Part shown: positions 24,637 through 32,704 of the stretch, piece after piece
Numbering within the stretch: position 1 is the first letter of the stretch
Layout of the letters: each line of letters starts with the position of its first letter
From: Pontibacter aydingkolensis
GTDB lineage: Bacteria; Bacteroidota; Bacteroidia; Cytophagales; Hymenobacteraceae
Direction of reading: 5' to 3'
NCBI RefSeq assembly: GCF_019443125.1
Contig: NZ_JAHYXK010000030.1
Coordinates: forward strand, 1 to 32,761
Length of the DNA: 32,761 bases
Notes under the pieces: model-generated
Database searches by the model: none
The model's input: only the letters and a program-made list of their open reading frames with translations
Told to the model about the DNA's origin: nothing
Position numbers and translations under genes: made by a program

Positions 24637-25889
24637 ATGCGGCTCTGAAGCACAAAATTTACATCAAATACCTGATGCTCTCTTTTTAGCTTCATCCTTA
24701 TCCTTCGGCCTGGCCTGCTGTCTATCATTTCCAGTATTTCAGGTAACAGCATATTTTTGCACTCCTGCCCGTTAATATTCAGTATCTGATCTCCGGGCTT
24801 TAAACCTACCAGTTTGGCAGGTGTATTGTCAACCACATTAGAGATAACGTAAATATTTGTGCCCGGTAGTGGCGTAGAAATCTCGAAACCCGCCAGGTTA
24901 TAATTAAAGGGCTTTTTGAATTTGCTGTTCGGGATAAGCGTAAGCTTGTTGTGCGGGTAATCTAGTACAACTGTAAACCTGTTTAGGATATCGGAACCCA
25001 GGTTACCGTTACGGTTGGCAATGTTCAGCGCCAGTTTGATAGCTTCTTCGTCGGGGTAAGAGGCTGGCAGATCTGACAAAGCATACTTGCCCATAACAAA
25101 TGCATCCAACCTGCCTATTTTACCGTGAATGTCTCCGCCAAGCCCGCGACCTAAATATGCATCCATCACTTTTGGTGGCAAGGCAAGTTTATTGTTGGTT
25201 GGCAGGTAAAGCGAAAGCGTATGGCTGGCACCGGTATCTACCACAAGTTTAACCTCAAGTGTATCTCCGTTTTGCTGGTGCACGTTGCCATATACATAGG
25301 CTTTGGTCGCCTCTATGTGCAGTGGAAACTCTTCTGCTTTTTTCTTTTTTTTCAACTCAACATCAGGCCGGTACAGTGTAAGTACTTTTGATGAGTAATT
25401 AATCTTTACAATAAAGTTTTTAAATATATCATAGCCAATAATGCCATGAACAGGCATGCCCATTCGGTGCGAAAGGTTAAACACATCCTCCAACAAAACA
25501 TATACCTGGTGGTTGTCGCCCTGAATACCATTCATGCGCATAATGTTCCCACTCGAGTACAAAGCCTCTATTTCATGGCCTGAGCCTAGGCCATGGATCG
25601 TTACTTTGTCGGCATCATTCAGGTTAAGCGAGTCAGAATAAAATAGCCGTGTGATCAGGGTATTGCGGACACCCGAATCTAGTATAAAATTCAGCTCTTT
25701 AGAGTCGTTAATTGCAACCGGAATAATGATAAGGTTATGTACAAGCTTAAAAGGTATCTTGATCTGTTTCCTGTTTGATGTAAAGTATACAGTATCCTGC
25801 CCAAACTTTGGCTGTAGTTGGGCAAGGGCTATTTCAGGCAACAGTAAAATTGCGAGACAAAGAAGCATCAGGAAACTGGCTCTTGTCAT
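24633..25889 (-). CDS. Secreted retropepsin-like aspartyl protease family protein with C-terminal PDZ domain
   Basis: A 418-residue protein with a signal peptide (about 1-23, ending ALAQ). Two pepsin-retropepsin-like repeats follow: the first has D71-S-G73 in FILDSGVRN, the second the canonical D218-T-G220 in VVDTGASHTLSL. A PDZ domain occupies about 330-415, with the carboxylate-binding region near GLKPGDQILNINGQ. Two catalytic aspartates within one chain suggest an intramolecular pseudo-dimer, as in other bacterial aspartyl protease plus PDZ proteins. It probably acts in the periplasm or at the cell surface. Substrates are unknown. The Ser in the first triad is a conservative change. Confidence 0.85.
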   Translation of the reverse strand: MTRASFLMLLCLAILLLPEIALAQLQPKFGQDTVYFTSNRKQIKIPFKLVHNLIIIPVAINDSKELNFILDSGVRNTLITRLFYSDSLNLNDADKVTIHGLGSGHEIEALYSSGNIMRMNGIQGDNHQVYVLLEDVFNLSHRMGMPVHGIIGYDIFKNFIVKINYSSKVLTLYRPDVELKKKKKAEEFPLHIEATKAYVYGNVHQQNGDTLEVKLVVDTGASHTLSLYLPTNNKLALPPKVMDAYLGRGLGGDIHGKIGRLDAFVMGKYALSDLPASYPDEEAIKLALNIANRNGNLGSDILNRFTVVLDYPHNKLTLIPNSKFKKPFNYNLAGFEISTPLPGTNIYVISNVVDNTPAKLVGLKPGDQILNINGQECKNMLLPEILEMIDSRPGRRIRMKLKREHQVFDVNFVLQSRI

Positions 25890-26269
25890 AAGGTTCCGGT
25901 ATACTTAAGTTCTTACTATAAGCTTAACACTAATAATACGTAAAATATTCCAAACCGGCAATCCTGTGTATCTTGATATACAATTATTTATACACTTTAA
26001 GTATAACATCGTATATAAGAAACGCTATATAAAAAAGTATGCTTCCGGATAGAAACCCACTATTTTAAAATACTGATCCGGAGGTCAGGTTTTGTACGGG
26101 CTATACCCTTTCAAATTAACCCTGGTCCAACATCAATTTACATCATCACATTGCATTTTGTTCCGAATATTCAATTCACAGCTAAATAGTACAACTGCTA
26201 AGTTGTTTGTGTGAATTTTTTGCTCCCTTAACGCACGATACAGGCTGTTTGATAAACGTATACAGTAGT
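25890..26269. other. AT-rich intergenic region with one weak inverted repeat
   Basis: 380 bp between the protease gene and a small gene. CTTCCGGAT (26042-26050) can pair with ATCCGGAGG (26076-26084) including one G-U pair. An AAGTATAA word lies near 25999, and TA-rich words are frequent. No coding signal is visible. Promoters for the genes on both sides presumably lie here. Confidence 0.4.
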
Positions 26270-26392
26270 ATGGACGCGCTTATAATTTTAATTGTTCTTG
26301 CCTCAGCAGGCATTGTGTATATCATTAAAAAAGTATACATAAAGGATAAAGGGAAAAAACCAGAAACAAAGCACTTTGACCATTACTGGTAA
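26270..26392 (+). CDS. Possible 40-residue membrane peptide
   Basis: MDALIILIVLASAGIVYII forms one transmembrane helix, followed by a strongly basic tail (KKVYIKDKGKKPETKHFDHYW). Size, topology and positive-inside tail are those of many small bacterial membrane proteins, but I recognise no family. An in-frame ATG further upstream (26207) would add a less plausible polar, cysteine-containing stretch. Without conservation data this remains tentative. Confidence 0.4.
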   Translation: MDALIILIVLASAGIVYIIKKVYIKDKGKKPETKHFDHYW

Positions 26393-26750
26393 GAGCTGCT
26401 ACTTGAAAAATCGTGTTATTTCTTCCTGTTTTTTATAGGGATTTATTTACTGGTTTCCGCTTAGTAAGCGTAGCAGTGTACTGCCAGCCTCTACCCTGGT
26501 CTGGTGTACTCAGAGCCCGTGCTTTAAATTGAACTGAGCTAATAAAAACAGGTAATTTGTACTTGCCTGCCTCATCTCCTGCGTGAGGAGTTAATACGAC
26601 TTATTTGTACAAAACCGTTTCGGTAAAAACAGGTGTAAATACGTTCAAGTAGTCAATATGACTTAATTCTGAGGAATTCAAGCAAAATTTTGTTATCTTC
26701 AAGTATAACCTTCTGATCTGAATTTGGGAGTAATTATACTTTTCTAACAC
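26393..26750. other. Gene-free region upstream of the symporter operon
   Basis: 358 bp without a convincing reading frame. It ends with AT-rich DNA that carries TTATCTTC (26692-26699), a partial match to the Bacteroidota -7 element, and two AAGTATA-type words (26701-26708 and about 26736). This is the likely promoter region of the operon that starts at 26751. Confidence 0.35.
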
Positions 26751-28481
26751 ATGCACTACATAGACCTGTCCATTTTTGCGGCTTATATGCTGGCAATGCT
26801 CGGAGTCGGATACTACTTTCTAAATAAAAACCAGGGCGCAGAAGATTATTACGTTGGCGGACGCTCCATGAGCAGCGGACACATCGGCTTATCGGTGGTT
26901 GCTACGGATGTAGGCGGTGGCTTTTCGATAGGCCTGGGCGGACTGGGCTTTGCTATGGGGCTCTCCGGTTCCTGGATGCTGTTTACCGGTTTGCTGGGCG
27001 CCTGGCTGGCAGCAGTGTTCCTGATCCCAAAAGTGAAAGAGAATCCTGCTTTTGCTAACTTCCTTACCTTCCCCCAGATTTTCGGACATTATTTTAACGC
27101 CAGGGTGGCCTTACTTGCCGGCATTATCTCAGCCATTGGCTATACCGGCTTTACAAGCTCGCAGATACTGGCTGGCGCCAAACTGGCCAGCGGCACCTTT
27201 ACTGACCTCGACCTGAATACCGCTCTGCTTGTGATGGGCATTATGGCTGTGGTTTATACGGTAATGGGTGGCCTGAAAGCAGTTATTTATACCGATACCA
27301 TCCAATGGGCCATACTTATGGGCGGCCTTGTCTTTATCGGTATTCCTGTTTCTTTTCTGGCTGTAGGCGGCGGACTAGAGGGGCTGAGTTTCGGGCAGAT
27401 AATGGATGTGGATTTTATAGCTGCCCAGTCCGCTAAAAGTATGGCTGCCATCCGCTCTACCCTACCACCTGAGTTTTTGAGTTTAACTAATATTACCTGG
27501 CAGCAGATCGTAAACTGGGCAATAACCATTATACCCATCTGGTTTGTTGGCATGACGCTTTACCAGCGCATTTACGCCTGCCGCGACGTTAAAACAGCAA
27601 AACGTGCCTGGTATATTGCCGGTTTGTTTGAGTGGCCTGTAATGGCTTTTATGGGCGTAAGTCTGGGTATGCTGGCACGCGTGGCCGCCGAACAGGGCAT
27701 GTTCGAGGCTTTAGGCGCAGGTGGCGTGGTAGACCCTGAAACAGGATTGCCTATGTTGCTGCGTTCGGTGCTGCCCGTTGGCCTGATGGGACTTATGCTT
27801 TCCGCATACTTCTCGGCTATACTTTCCACAGCAGACAGTTGTTTGATGGCCTCATCCGGGAACATTGTAACCGATGTGCTGAGCCATTTCCGTAAAATAG
27901 ACCCTGACGACCCGACAACGCTGCGCCTGTCGCAGTTAGTAACGCTGCTTGTAGGGGCTTTTGCTTTATGGCTGGCCACCATGATGACTAACGTGCTGGA
28001 CCTGATGCTCTACTCCTATGCCTTTATGGTTTCTGGATTATTCATACCCATACTTGGTGCCCTGTTCTGGGAAAGACGCAGCAGCTTGGCTGCTTTCTGG
28101 GCCATGCTGATGGGTGGCGTTGTAACAGTAGTGTTGCAGGTTTTTATGGTAAGTGAAGCTGTTAACCAGGCTGCTATACTTTCGTTGATGCAGCAATTCC
28201 AACCCTATTTCGCGCAGCCCGTAAATTTAGAAGCTCTTACTACTACTGAGCTGCAGTTACTGTTCAACCAAACTATAGCATCAAACAGCATCGTGCATAT
28301 ACCCGCGATGGGCCTAACCTTTAAATTACCCTTTAACCTGGACCCAAATTTATTCGGACTGTCCACTTCTGCAGTTTTATACTTTACGTTAACTATACTA
28401 TACCCTGATAAAAGAAAACTATGGACGAAAACAATAACGTCAGCTACAGTGTCTACACCCCAGGCAACCATTCAGAATTAA
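26751..28481 (+). CDS. Sodium:solute symporter (SSS family)
   Basis: A 576-residue membrane protein with about 13 predicted helices. Family landmarks are EDYYVGGRSM (31-40) after the first helix, GGLKAVIYTDTIQW (173-186) and the Na+-site helix region LSTADSCLMASSGNIVTDVL. It imports a small organic solute with Na+. Substrates in the family include sugars, proline, pantothenate and other amino acids, and cannot be read from sequence. The C-terminus overlaps the next gene by 61 bp in a different frame, so expression is tightly coupled. The partners (GNAT enzyme, ornithine/alanine-type racemase) make an amino acid or derivative a reasonable guess. Confidence 0.9.
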   Translation: MHYIDLSIFAAYMLAMLGVGYYFLNKNQGAEDYYVGGRSMSSGHIGLSVVATDVGGGFSIGLGGLGFAMGLSGSWMLFTGLLGAWLAAVFLIPKVKENPAFANFLTFPQIFGHYFNARVALLAGIISAIGYTGFTSSQILAGAKLASGTFTDLDLNTALLVMGIMAVVYTVMGGLKAVIYTDTIQWAILMGGLVFIGIPVSFLAVGGGLEGLSFGQIMDVDFIAAQSAKSMAAIRSTLPPEFLSLTNITWQQIVNWAITIIPIWFVGMTLYQRIYACRDVKTAKRAWYIAGLFEWPVMAFMGVSLGMLARVAAEQGMFEALGAGGVVDPETGLPMLLRSVLPVGLMGLMLSAYFSAILSTADSCLMASSGNIVTDVLSHFRKIDPDDPTTLRLSQLVTLLVGAFALWLATMMTNVLDLMLYSYAFMVSGLFIPILGALFWERRSSLAAFWAMLMGGVVTVVLQVFMVSEAVNQAAILSLMQQFQPYFAQPVNLEALTTTELQLLFNQTIASNSIVHIPAMGLTFKLPFNLDPNLFGLSTSAVLYFTLTILYPDKRKLWTKTITSATVSTPQATIQN

Positions 28482-28873
28482 ATAAAGACGAGGTACTTGA
28501 TTTCCTGTTCACACACCTGGACGAGTACGGCGACCAACGCGCTGACATTGCCAAATGCATGGATTATGCCCTTTCGGAGGCTGAAGGCAAAGGAGGGTCT
28601 GTTTTGGTTGCGCGTGAAAACGACAATGTAGTAGGTGCTTTGATCATGAACAATACCGGCATGAGCGGGTATATACCAGAGAACATACTTGTATACGTGG
28701 CCGTGCACAACAGCCAGCGCGGCAAAGGCGTAGGCAAAAAGCTTGCACAGCTTGCCATAGATAATACCCAGGGCAGCATTGCCCTGCACGTAGAGCCGCA
28801 GAACCCGGCAAGGCACTTGTACGAAAAGCTTGGCTTTACAAATAAATACTTAGAATACAGACTTCAGAGATAG
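28421..28873 (+). CDS. GNAT-family N-acetyltransferase
   Basis: A 150-residue single GNAT domain. The acetyl-CoA pyrophosphate loop is Arg100-Gly-Lys-Gly103-Val-Gly105 (VAVHNSQRGKGVGKKLAQLA). The C-terminal HVEPQNPARHLYEKLGFTNKYLEYRL is the standard fourth-motif region with the asparagine and tyrosine positions filled. The ATG at 28421 lies inside the symporter gene. No later ATG would leave a complete domain, so the 61-bp overlap is likely genuine. The enzyme probably acetylates an amine of the transported or racemised compound. The racemase gene begins three bases after its stop. Confidence 0.88.
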   Translation: MDENNNVSYSVYTPGNHSELNKDEVLDFLFTHLDEYGDQRADIAKCMDYALSEAEGKGGSVLVARENDNVVGALIMNNTGMSGYIPENILVYVAVHNSQRGKGVGKKLAQLAIDNTQGSIALHVEPQNPARHLYEKLGFTNKYLEYRLQR

Positions 28874-28876
28874 ATC

Positions 28877-29950
28877 ATGGCAGTTTTAAAACTGTATCAC
28901 GAAAAGCTACAGCATAACTATAACCACCTCGACCGTGTTTTTAAGCAGCACGGCATAGACTGGGGTATCGTTACCAAACTGTTGTGCGGCAACGAGCTTT
29001 TTTTGAAAGAGGTGCTCGAACTGGGCGTGCAGGAGATACACGACTCCAGGGTTACCAACCTGAAGGTGATCAAGAAGATGGCCCCACAGGTACAAACCGT
29101 TTACATTAAGCCTGCTCCTAAGCAAAGTATACCCGACATCATTCAATATGCCGATGTCAGTTTCCAGACGGAGTTTGAGATCATAAAACTACTCTCTGAC
29201 GAGGCTGTGCGTCAAAACAAGCTCCACAAGATCATCATCATGATTGAGATGGGTGATCTGCGCGAGGGCGTAATGGGCGATGAACTGGTAAGCTTTTACG
29301 AGAAGGTTTTTGAGCTGCCCAATATCTCTGTAATTGGCCTAGGCGCTAACTTTAACTGTCTGCACGGGGTAATGCCCACGCAGGATAAACTAATTCAGCT
29401 TAGTCTTTACAAACAGATCATAGAGGCTAAATTTAACCGTAAAATACCCTGGGTTTCAGGAGGCACTTCTGTTACCATCCCGCTGCTGTTTAACCACCAG
29501 ATGCCGCAGGGCATTAACCATTTCCGGATTGGGGAGGCTTTGTTTTTCGGGCTAAACCTGTTTACCGGCGAAACCTTTGAGGGGATGTACGACGATGTAT
29601 TTGAGCTATTCACCGAGATAATAGAACTTACCGAAAAGCCCATGATCCCAAGCGGCATGCTGGCAGAAAACCCAAGCGGCGATAGTTTTGAGGTTGATGA
29701 AAGCCTTTATGGCAGAACCTCGCACCGCGCCATACTAGACGTGGGCCTGCTCGATATCAATCCTAAATTCCTGATTCCTAAAGATGAAAGTATGAGTGTG
29801 ATTGGTGCCAGTTCGGATATGCTGGTAGTGGAGCTCGGCGAAAACGAAGCAAACTATAAAGTTGGTGACGTGCTTCGGTTTGGGCTAAAGTATATGGGGG
29901 CGTTAAGTATACTTAACTCGAGGTATATTGCGAAGGAGGTGGTGAGGTAA
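28877..29950 (+). CDS. Alanine/ornithine-racemase family PLP enzyme (COG3457-like)
   Basis: A 357-residue fold type III PLP enzyme. The Schiff-base lysine is Lys34 in WGIVTKLLCGNE, the variant that marks the ornithine racemase/YhfX group rather than canonical Alr. Other landmarks are EIHDSRVTNLKVIKK, IIIMIEMGDLREG, the phosphate-binding WVSGGTSVT and HFRIGEALFFG. The best-studied relative is ornithine racemase of amino-acid-fermenting clostridia, but the family also contains enzymes of unknown specificity. A C-terminal beta domain is present. Third gene of the symporter-GNAT-racemase operon. A 16-bp palindrome, GTTAAGTATACTTAAC, lies inside its last codons (29902-29917). Confidence 0.85.
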   Translation: MAVLKLYHEKLQHNYNHLDRVFKQHGIDWGIVTKLLCGNELFLKEVLELGVQEIHDSRVTNLKVIKKMAPQVQTVYIKPAPKQSIPDIIQYADVSFQTEFEIIKLLSDEAVRQNKLHKIIIMIEMGDLREGVMGDELVSFYEKVFELPNISVIGLGANFNCLHGVMPTQDKLIQLSLYKQIIEAKFNRKIPWVSGGTSVTIPLLFNHQMPQGINHFRIGEALFFGLNLFTGETFEGMYDDVFELFTEIIELTEKPMIPSGMLAENPSGDSFEVDESLYGRTSHRAILDVGLLDINPKFLIPKDESMSVIGASSDMLVVELGENEANYKVGDVLRFGLKYMGALSILNSRYIAKEVVR

Positions 29951-30024
29951 AGGCAGCAGTATCTCAAGGATTTTGCATGTACAGGGTTAGTAAATTAGCT
30001 CAAGTAATTCATTATAATTATTTG

Positions 30025-30070
30025 CTAAAGTGTCTGTATGGTGCGTTTACGCACCATACAGACACTTTAG
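30025..30070. terminator. Perfect 22-bp hairpin between convergent genes
   Basis: Arms at 30025-30046 and 30049-30070 are exactly complementary with a two-base TT loop. It lies between the racemase gene and the convergent serine hydrolase gene and is positioned to end both transcripts. Neither arm is followed by a strong T-run, so it could also be a repeat or processing hairpin. Confidence 0.7.
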
Positions 30071-30079
30071 GTGCTAGCT

Positions 30080-31813
30080 TCAATCTTTCAAAATAGACGG
30101 CAAAATGTAGGTTTTTAAAATATATTCTGGCTGCTGCGTTTTTCCATTTCTATAATTTCCAGAAGTGATTACAACTACCGCATCTAGTCTTGGTAATACG
30201 AAGATGTATTGGCCACCAGCCCCTCTAGCTTCAATTGATTCAATTTTGTGCCCTTTTACCTGGTATTCCTGGTGCCACCACAAATAGCCATATCCATTCT
30301 TATTTTCTGTATTTTCCAAAGTGATATGATTGCTAAAGGACTGATTAACCCAGTTTCTAGAGAGTACTTTTTTGCCTTTCCAATTACCGCTATTAAGATA
30401 TAATTGCCCGAACTTTAGCATGTCTCTTGGGGTAAGATACATACCGCCTCCAAAGTATGGTTTCCCTGCCATATCTGCCTGTATAATATAATTTGAAATA
30501 CCGAGGGGCTGTAATAATTGCTCGTCCATGAATAACTCTAGCGAATTAGGTACTGCTCCATCGATGATCAAACCCAGCAGGTATGGGTTTGCCGATCCAT
30601 AGTTTGCGCGAGAGCCTGGCTTACCTATCATGGGGGCTTCTAAAACAGTTTTTGCCCAATCCTGGGACTGCTGGTAATTATCTTCAGAGGCTACGGACTT
30701 TCTGTTTATTCCAAAATCGATTGCATCCAGCCCTGAACTCATAGTCAGCAGGTGATGTATAGATATTTCAGATTTTAGGCTGTCATTAGCGCATTCATAA
30801 GTTGATGGTATTAAATTACACATACTTTGATCAGTACTATTCAGAAAACCACTGTCTATGGCTGCTCCAACTATGGCTGATGAAATACTTTTCGAAGCTG
30901 AGCGCATATCGTGAGGAACTGCAGCATCGTAACCATAAAAATACTTTTCAAAAACCAATTTGCCTTTTTGGGCTATCAGTACGCTATGGGTATTTGGCAG
31001 GGCTCCTTCTTTAACGCCGTCTATCATTTCCTGAAGCAGACGTTTGTCCAGAGATTTTGAATTAGCATTACCAATTTTCCATCCGTCTTTTAGGGCTACA
31101 GGCACAGTTGCTCTACCTTCATCTTTTGAAGATAAGCTTCCGATTTTCCAAGCTGTCTCAGATCTTACCAAAGGTACCCGCGTTACTGTTCCATGCCCCA
31201 GTTTAATATCTAATATTATACCTGAAGGCGTCAGTTTACCTTCAAATAAGAGACCTGTTTTAAAGTCCTTGAACGAGATAATATTCTTTTCTTTTTGGAA
31301 ATCAGCGCACCATGTGCCCGTAAAGCGATTATCGCCCCAGACAGGATATGCTTGATATTCATCTACTGATCCATTTTCAATGCTGAGGTATAAGTCTGAG
31401 GCTTTTAGGCTTTCCACCATCAAAATGTTCCACTTGCCCACATACCTGTTCTTTTCTGATCTTTTTAATTTGATGTGGTAAAATAGCATTCCGGATTTGA
31501 TGAATCCATTAATTTCAGATCTATCTTTTTTTATTGTACCTTCAAAGTATAAGTTCTTTCCTAATTCAATGAGCAGTGCTTTTTTTGCCTGATAATTAAA
31601 ACTATGGCTCAAAATCGTTTGATTGTTTGATATGCTAAACACTGCCTTCCCAGAGTTGGGTATATCTGCAGTCAAATCAAAACTAAAGGCTTTCGGATAC
31701 GGTATTTTTCCTTCCCATCCCCCTGTGTAATCTTCCATGTTTTGAGCACTTAAGCTCACTGAAATGGAGAGCAATAGAAACTGTAACAGTAAGCAGATAA
31801 CATTCCTTAGCAT
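30080..31813 (-). CDS. Secreted serine hydrolase, beta-lactamase/class C (S12) family
   Basis: A 577-residue protein with a signal peptide (about 1-23, ending LSAQ). A beta-rich N-terminal region (about 25-240) is followed by the S12-type domain. The nucleophile motif SxxK is Ser305-Ala-Ser-Lys308 (MRSASKSISSAIVG). The second catalytic region is NYGSANPYLLG with Tyr405. The family's third element (HxG/KTG) is replaced by GAGGQYIFVLP. MYLTPRDMLKFGQLYLNSG and GYLWWH are further family marks. Such proteins are esterases, D-aminopeptidases or penicillin-binding-like enzymes, and resistance activity is not implied. The AraC regulator gene lies 60 bp upstream on the same strand. Confidence 0.85.
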   Translation of the reverse strand: MLRNVICLLLQFLLLSISVSLSAQNMEDYTGGWEGKIPYPKAFSFDLTADIPNSGKAVFSISNNQTILSHSFNYQAKKALLIELGKNLYFEGTIKKDRSEINGFIKSGMLFYHIKLKRSEKNRYVGKWNILMVESLKASDLYLSIENGSVDEYQAYPVWGDNRFTGTWCADFQKEKNIISFKDFKTGLLFEGKLTPSGIILDIKLGHGTVTRVPLVRSETAWKIGSLSSKDEGRATVPVALKDGWKIGNANSKSLDKRLLQEMIDGVKEGALPNTHSVLIAQKGKLVFEKYFYGYDAAVPHDMRSASKSISSAIVGAAIDSGFLNSTDQSMCNLIPSTYECANDSLKSEISIHHLLTMSSGLDAIDFGINRKSVASEDNYQQSQDWAKTVLEAPMIGKPGSRANYGSANPYLLGLIIDGAVPNSLELFMDEQLLQPLGISNYIIQADMAGKPYFGGGMYLTPRDMLKFGQLYLNSGNWKGKKVLSRNWVNQSFSNHITLENTENKNGYGYLWWHQEYQVKGHKIESIEARGAGGQYIFVLPRLDAVVVITSGNYRNGKTQQPEYILKTYILPSILKD

Positions 31814-31873
31814 CTTAGTTAGTATTGATTAAGGCAAAGGTGGCAATTTATCAGCTTCATTAATTGTATAAAT

Positions 31874-32704
31874 TTAACATGATGCTATACGCTTCAGGAA
31901 TTCGGATGGCGTAACGCGGTAAACCCTCTTAAAGGTAGAGATAAAGTGACTTTGGTCGTAAAATCCGCATTTGTAACAGATCTCCGTCATTGAAGACTTT
32001 TCTGTAGCAAGCAAAAGTATGGCCTTGTTAAGTTTTAGGTGTCTTATATAAGCTCCTAAGGTTGTACCAAAGTATTTATGAAAACTTCTTGATAAGTGCA
32101 CTGGATGGATGTCAAGTTGGGAGCTGAGAAATGTGAGAGAAAAGTTCGCCTCCGTGTCATCTATTATTATTTCCTGTAGCTTTTTTACCCAATCAGGCTT
32201 TTTAAAAATAGCGCGCGCATGATTGTTTTTGATTCTTTCGAAAATCTCTGCCACCAAAGCCTCTATACTTAATTGGCTAAATACATCATTCGTTTTTGAT
32301 TCTAAAAAGACTTCATTCATCAGTCCTTTCACCAAAGGATTTTCAAGATGAATACTTCCTTCAAAATCGTAAGAAGATATATCATTTTTATTAAACCAGT
32401 TTGAGGTAATTTCTAAGTGAAATCCCCTAGTATATTCAGGTGGTTTTATATTATAGTGTGCGTCTTGCCAATTATGGAAAAGCAGGCTTCCGGCATCAAG
32501 GTAATAGGCTCTTTTTTTATTCGCTTCAAAAAGTTTGCCCTGTAAAAGATAAGTAAAGTAAGGATTCTCATGATAATGCCAGTCTACCCTTTCATACGTA
32601 TACTCAGTATCAGTAACTACAACCCCACAATAGTTCGTTTTTTGGTTGTGGTCTACAATGTATGATATTGGAATAAGTATGACAGCAAGGGTGTTTACAG
32701 GAAG
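31874..32704 (-). CDS. AraC-family transcriptional regulator, 5' end unresolved
   Basis: The C-terminal 100 residues are a double helix-turn-helix AraC domain (FLSSQLDIHPVHLSRSFHKYFG and MTEICYKCGFYDQSHFISTFKRVYRVTPSEF). The frame continues upstream without a stop to 32704 and encodes a normal AraC cupin domain, with DWHYHENPYFTYLLQG, YYLDAGSLLFHNWQDAH and PPEYTRGFHLEI. A start at the TTG near 32335 would discard this domain and is therefore wrong. From 32704 down through the cupin region there is no in-frame ATG, GTG or TTG; ATA and ATT codons occur at the expected place. Either a rare start is used or the 5' end is mutated. It probably regulates the hydrolase gene downstream. Confidence 0.75.
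   Translation of the reverse strand, partial: LPVNTLAVILIPISYIVDHNQKTNYCGVVVTDTEYTYERVDWHYHENPYFTYLLQGKLFEANKKRAYYLDAGSLLFHNWQDAHYNIKPPEYTRGFHLEITSNWFNKNDISSYDFEGSIHLENPLVKGLMNEVFLESKTNDVFSQLSIEALVAEIFERIKNNHARAIFKKPDWVKKLQEIIIDDTEANFSLTFLSSQLDIHPVHLSRSFHKYFGTTLGAYIRHLKLNKAILLLATEKSSMTEICYKCGFYDQSHFISTFKRVYRVTPSEFLKRIASC

Noticed and set aside
31874..32335. Short form of the AraC regulator starting at a TTG near 32335
   Set aside because: The same frame continues upstream through a conserved cupin domain, so the short start would cut a real protein in half.
900..32600. The AAGTATA/TATACTT word as simply a promoter -7 element
   Set aside because: TATACTTTG partly resembles TAxxTTTG, but the word is as frequent inside genes as between them and occurs in both orientations relative to transcription, which promoters would not explain.
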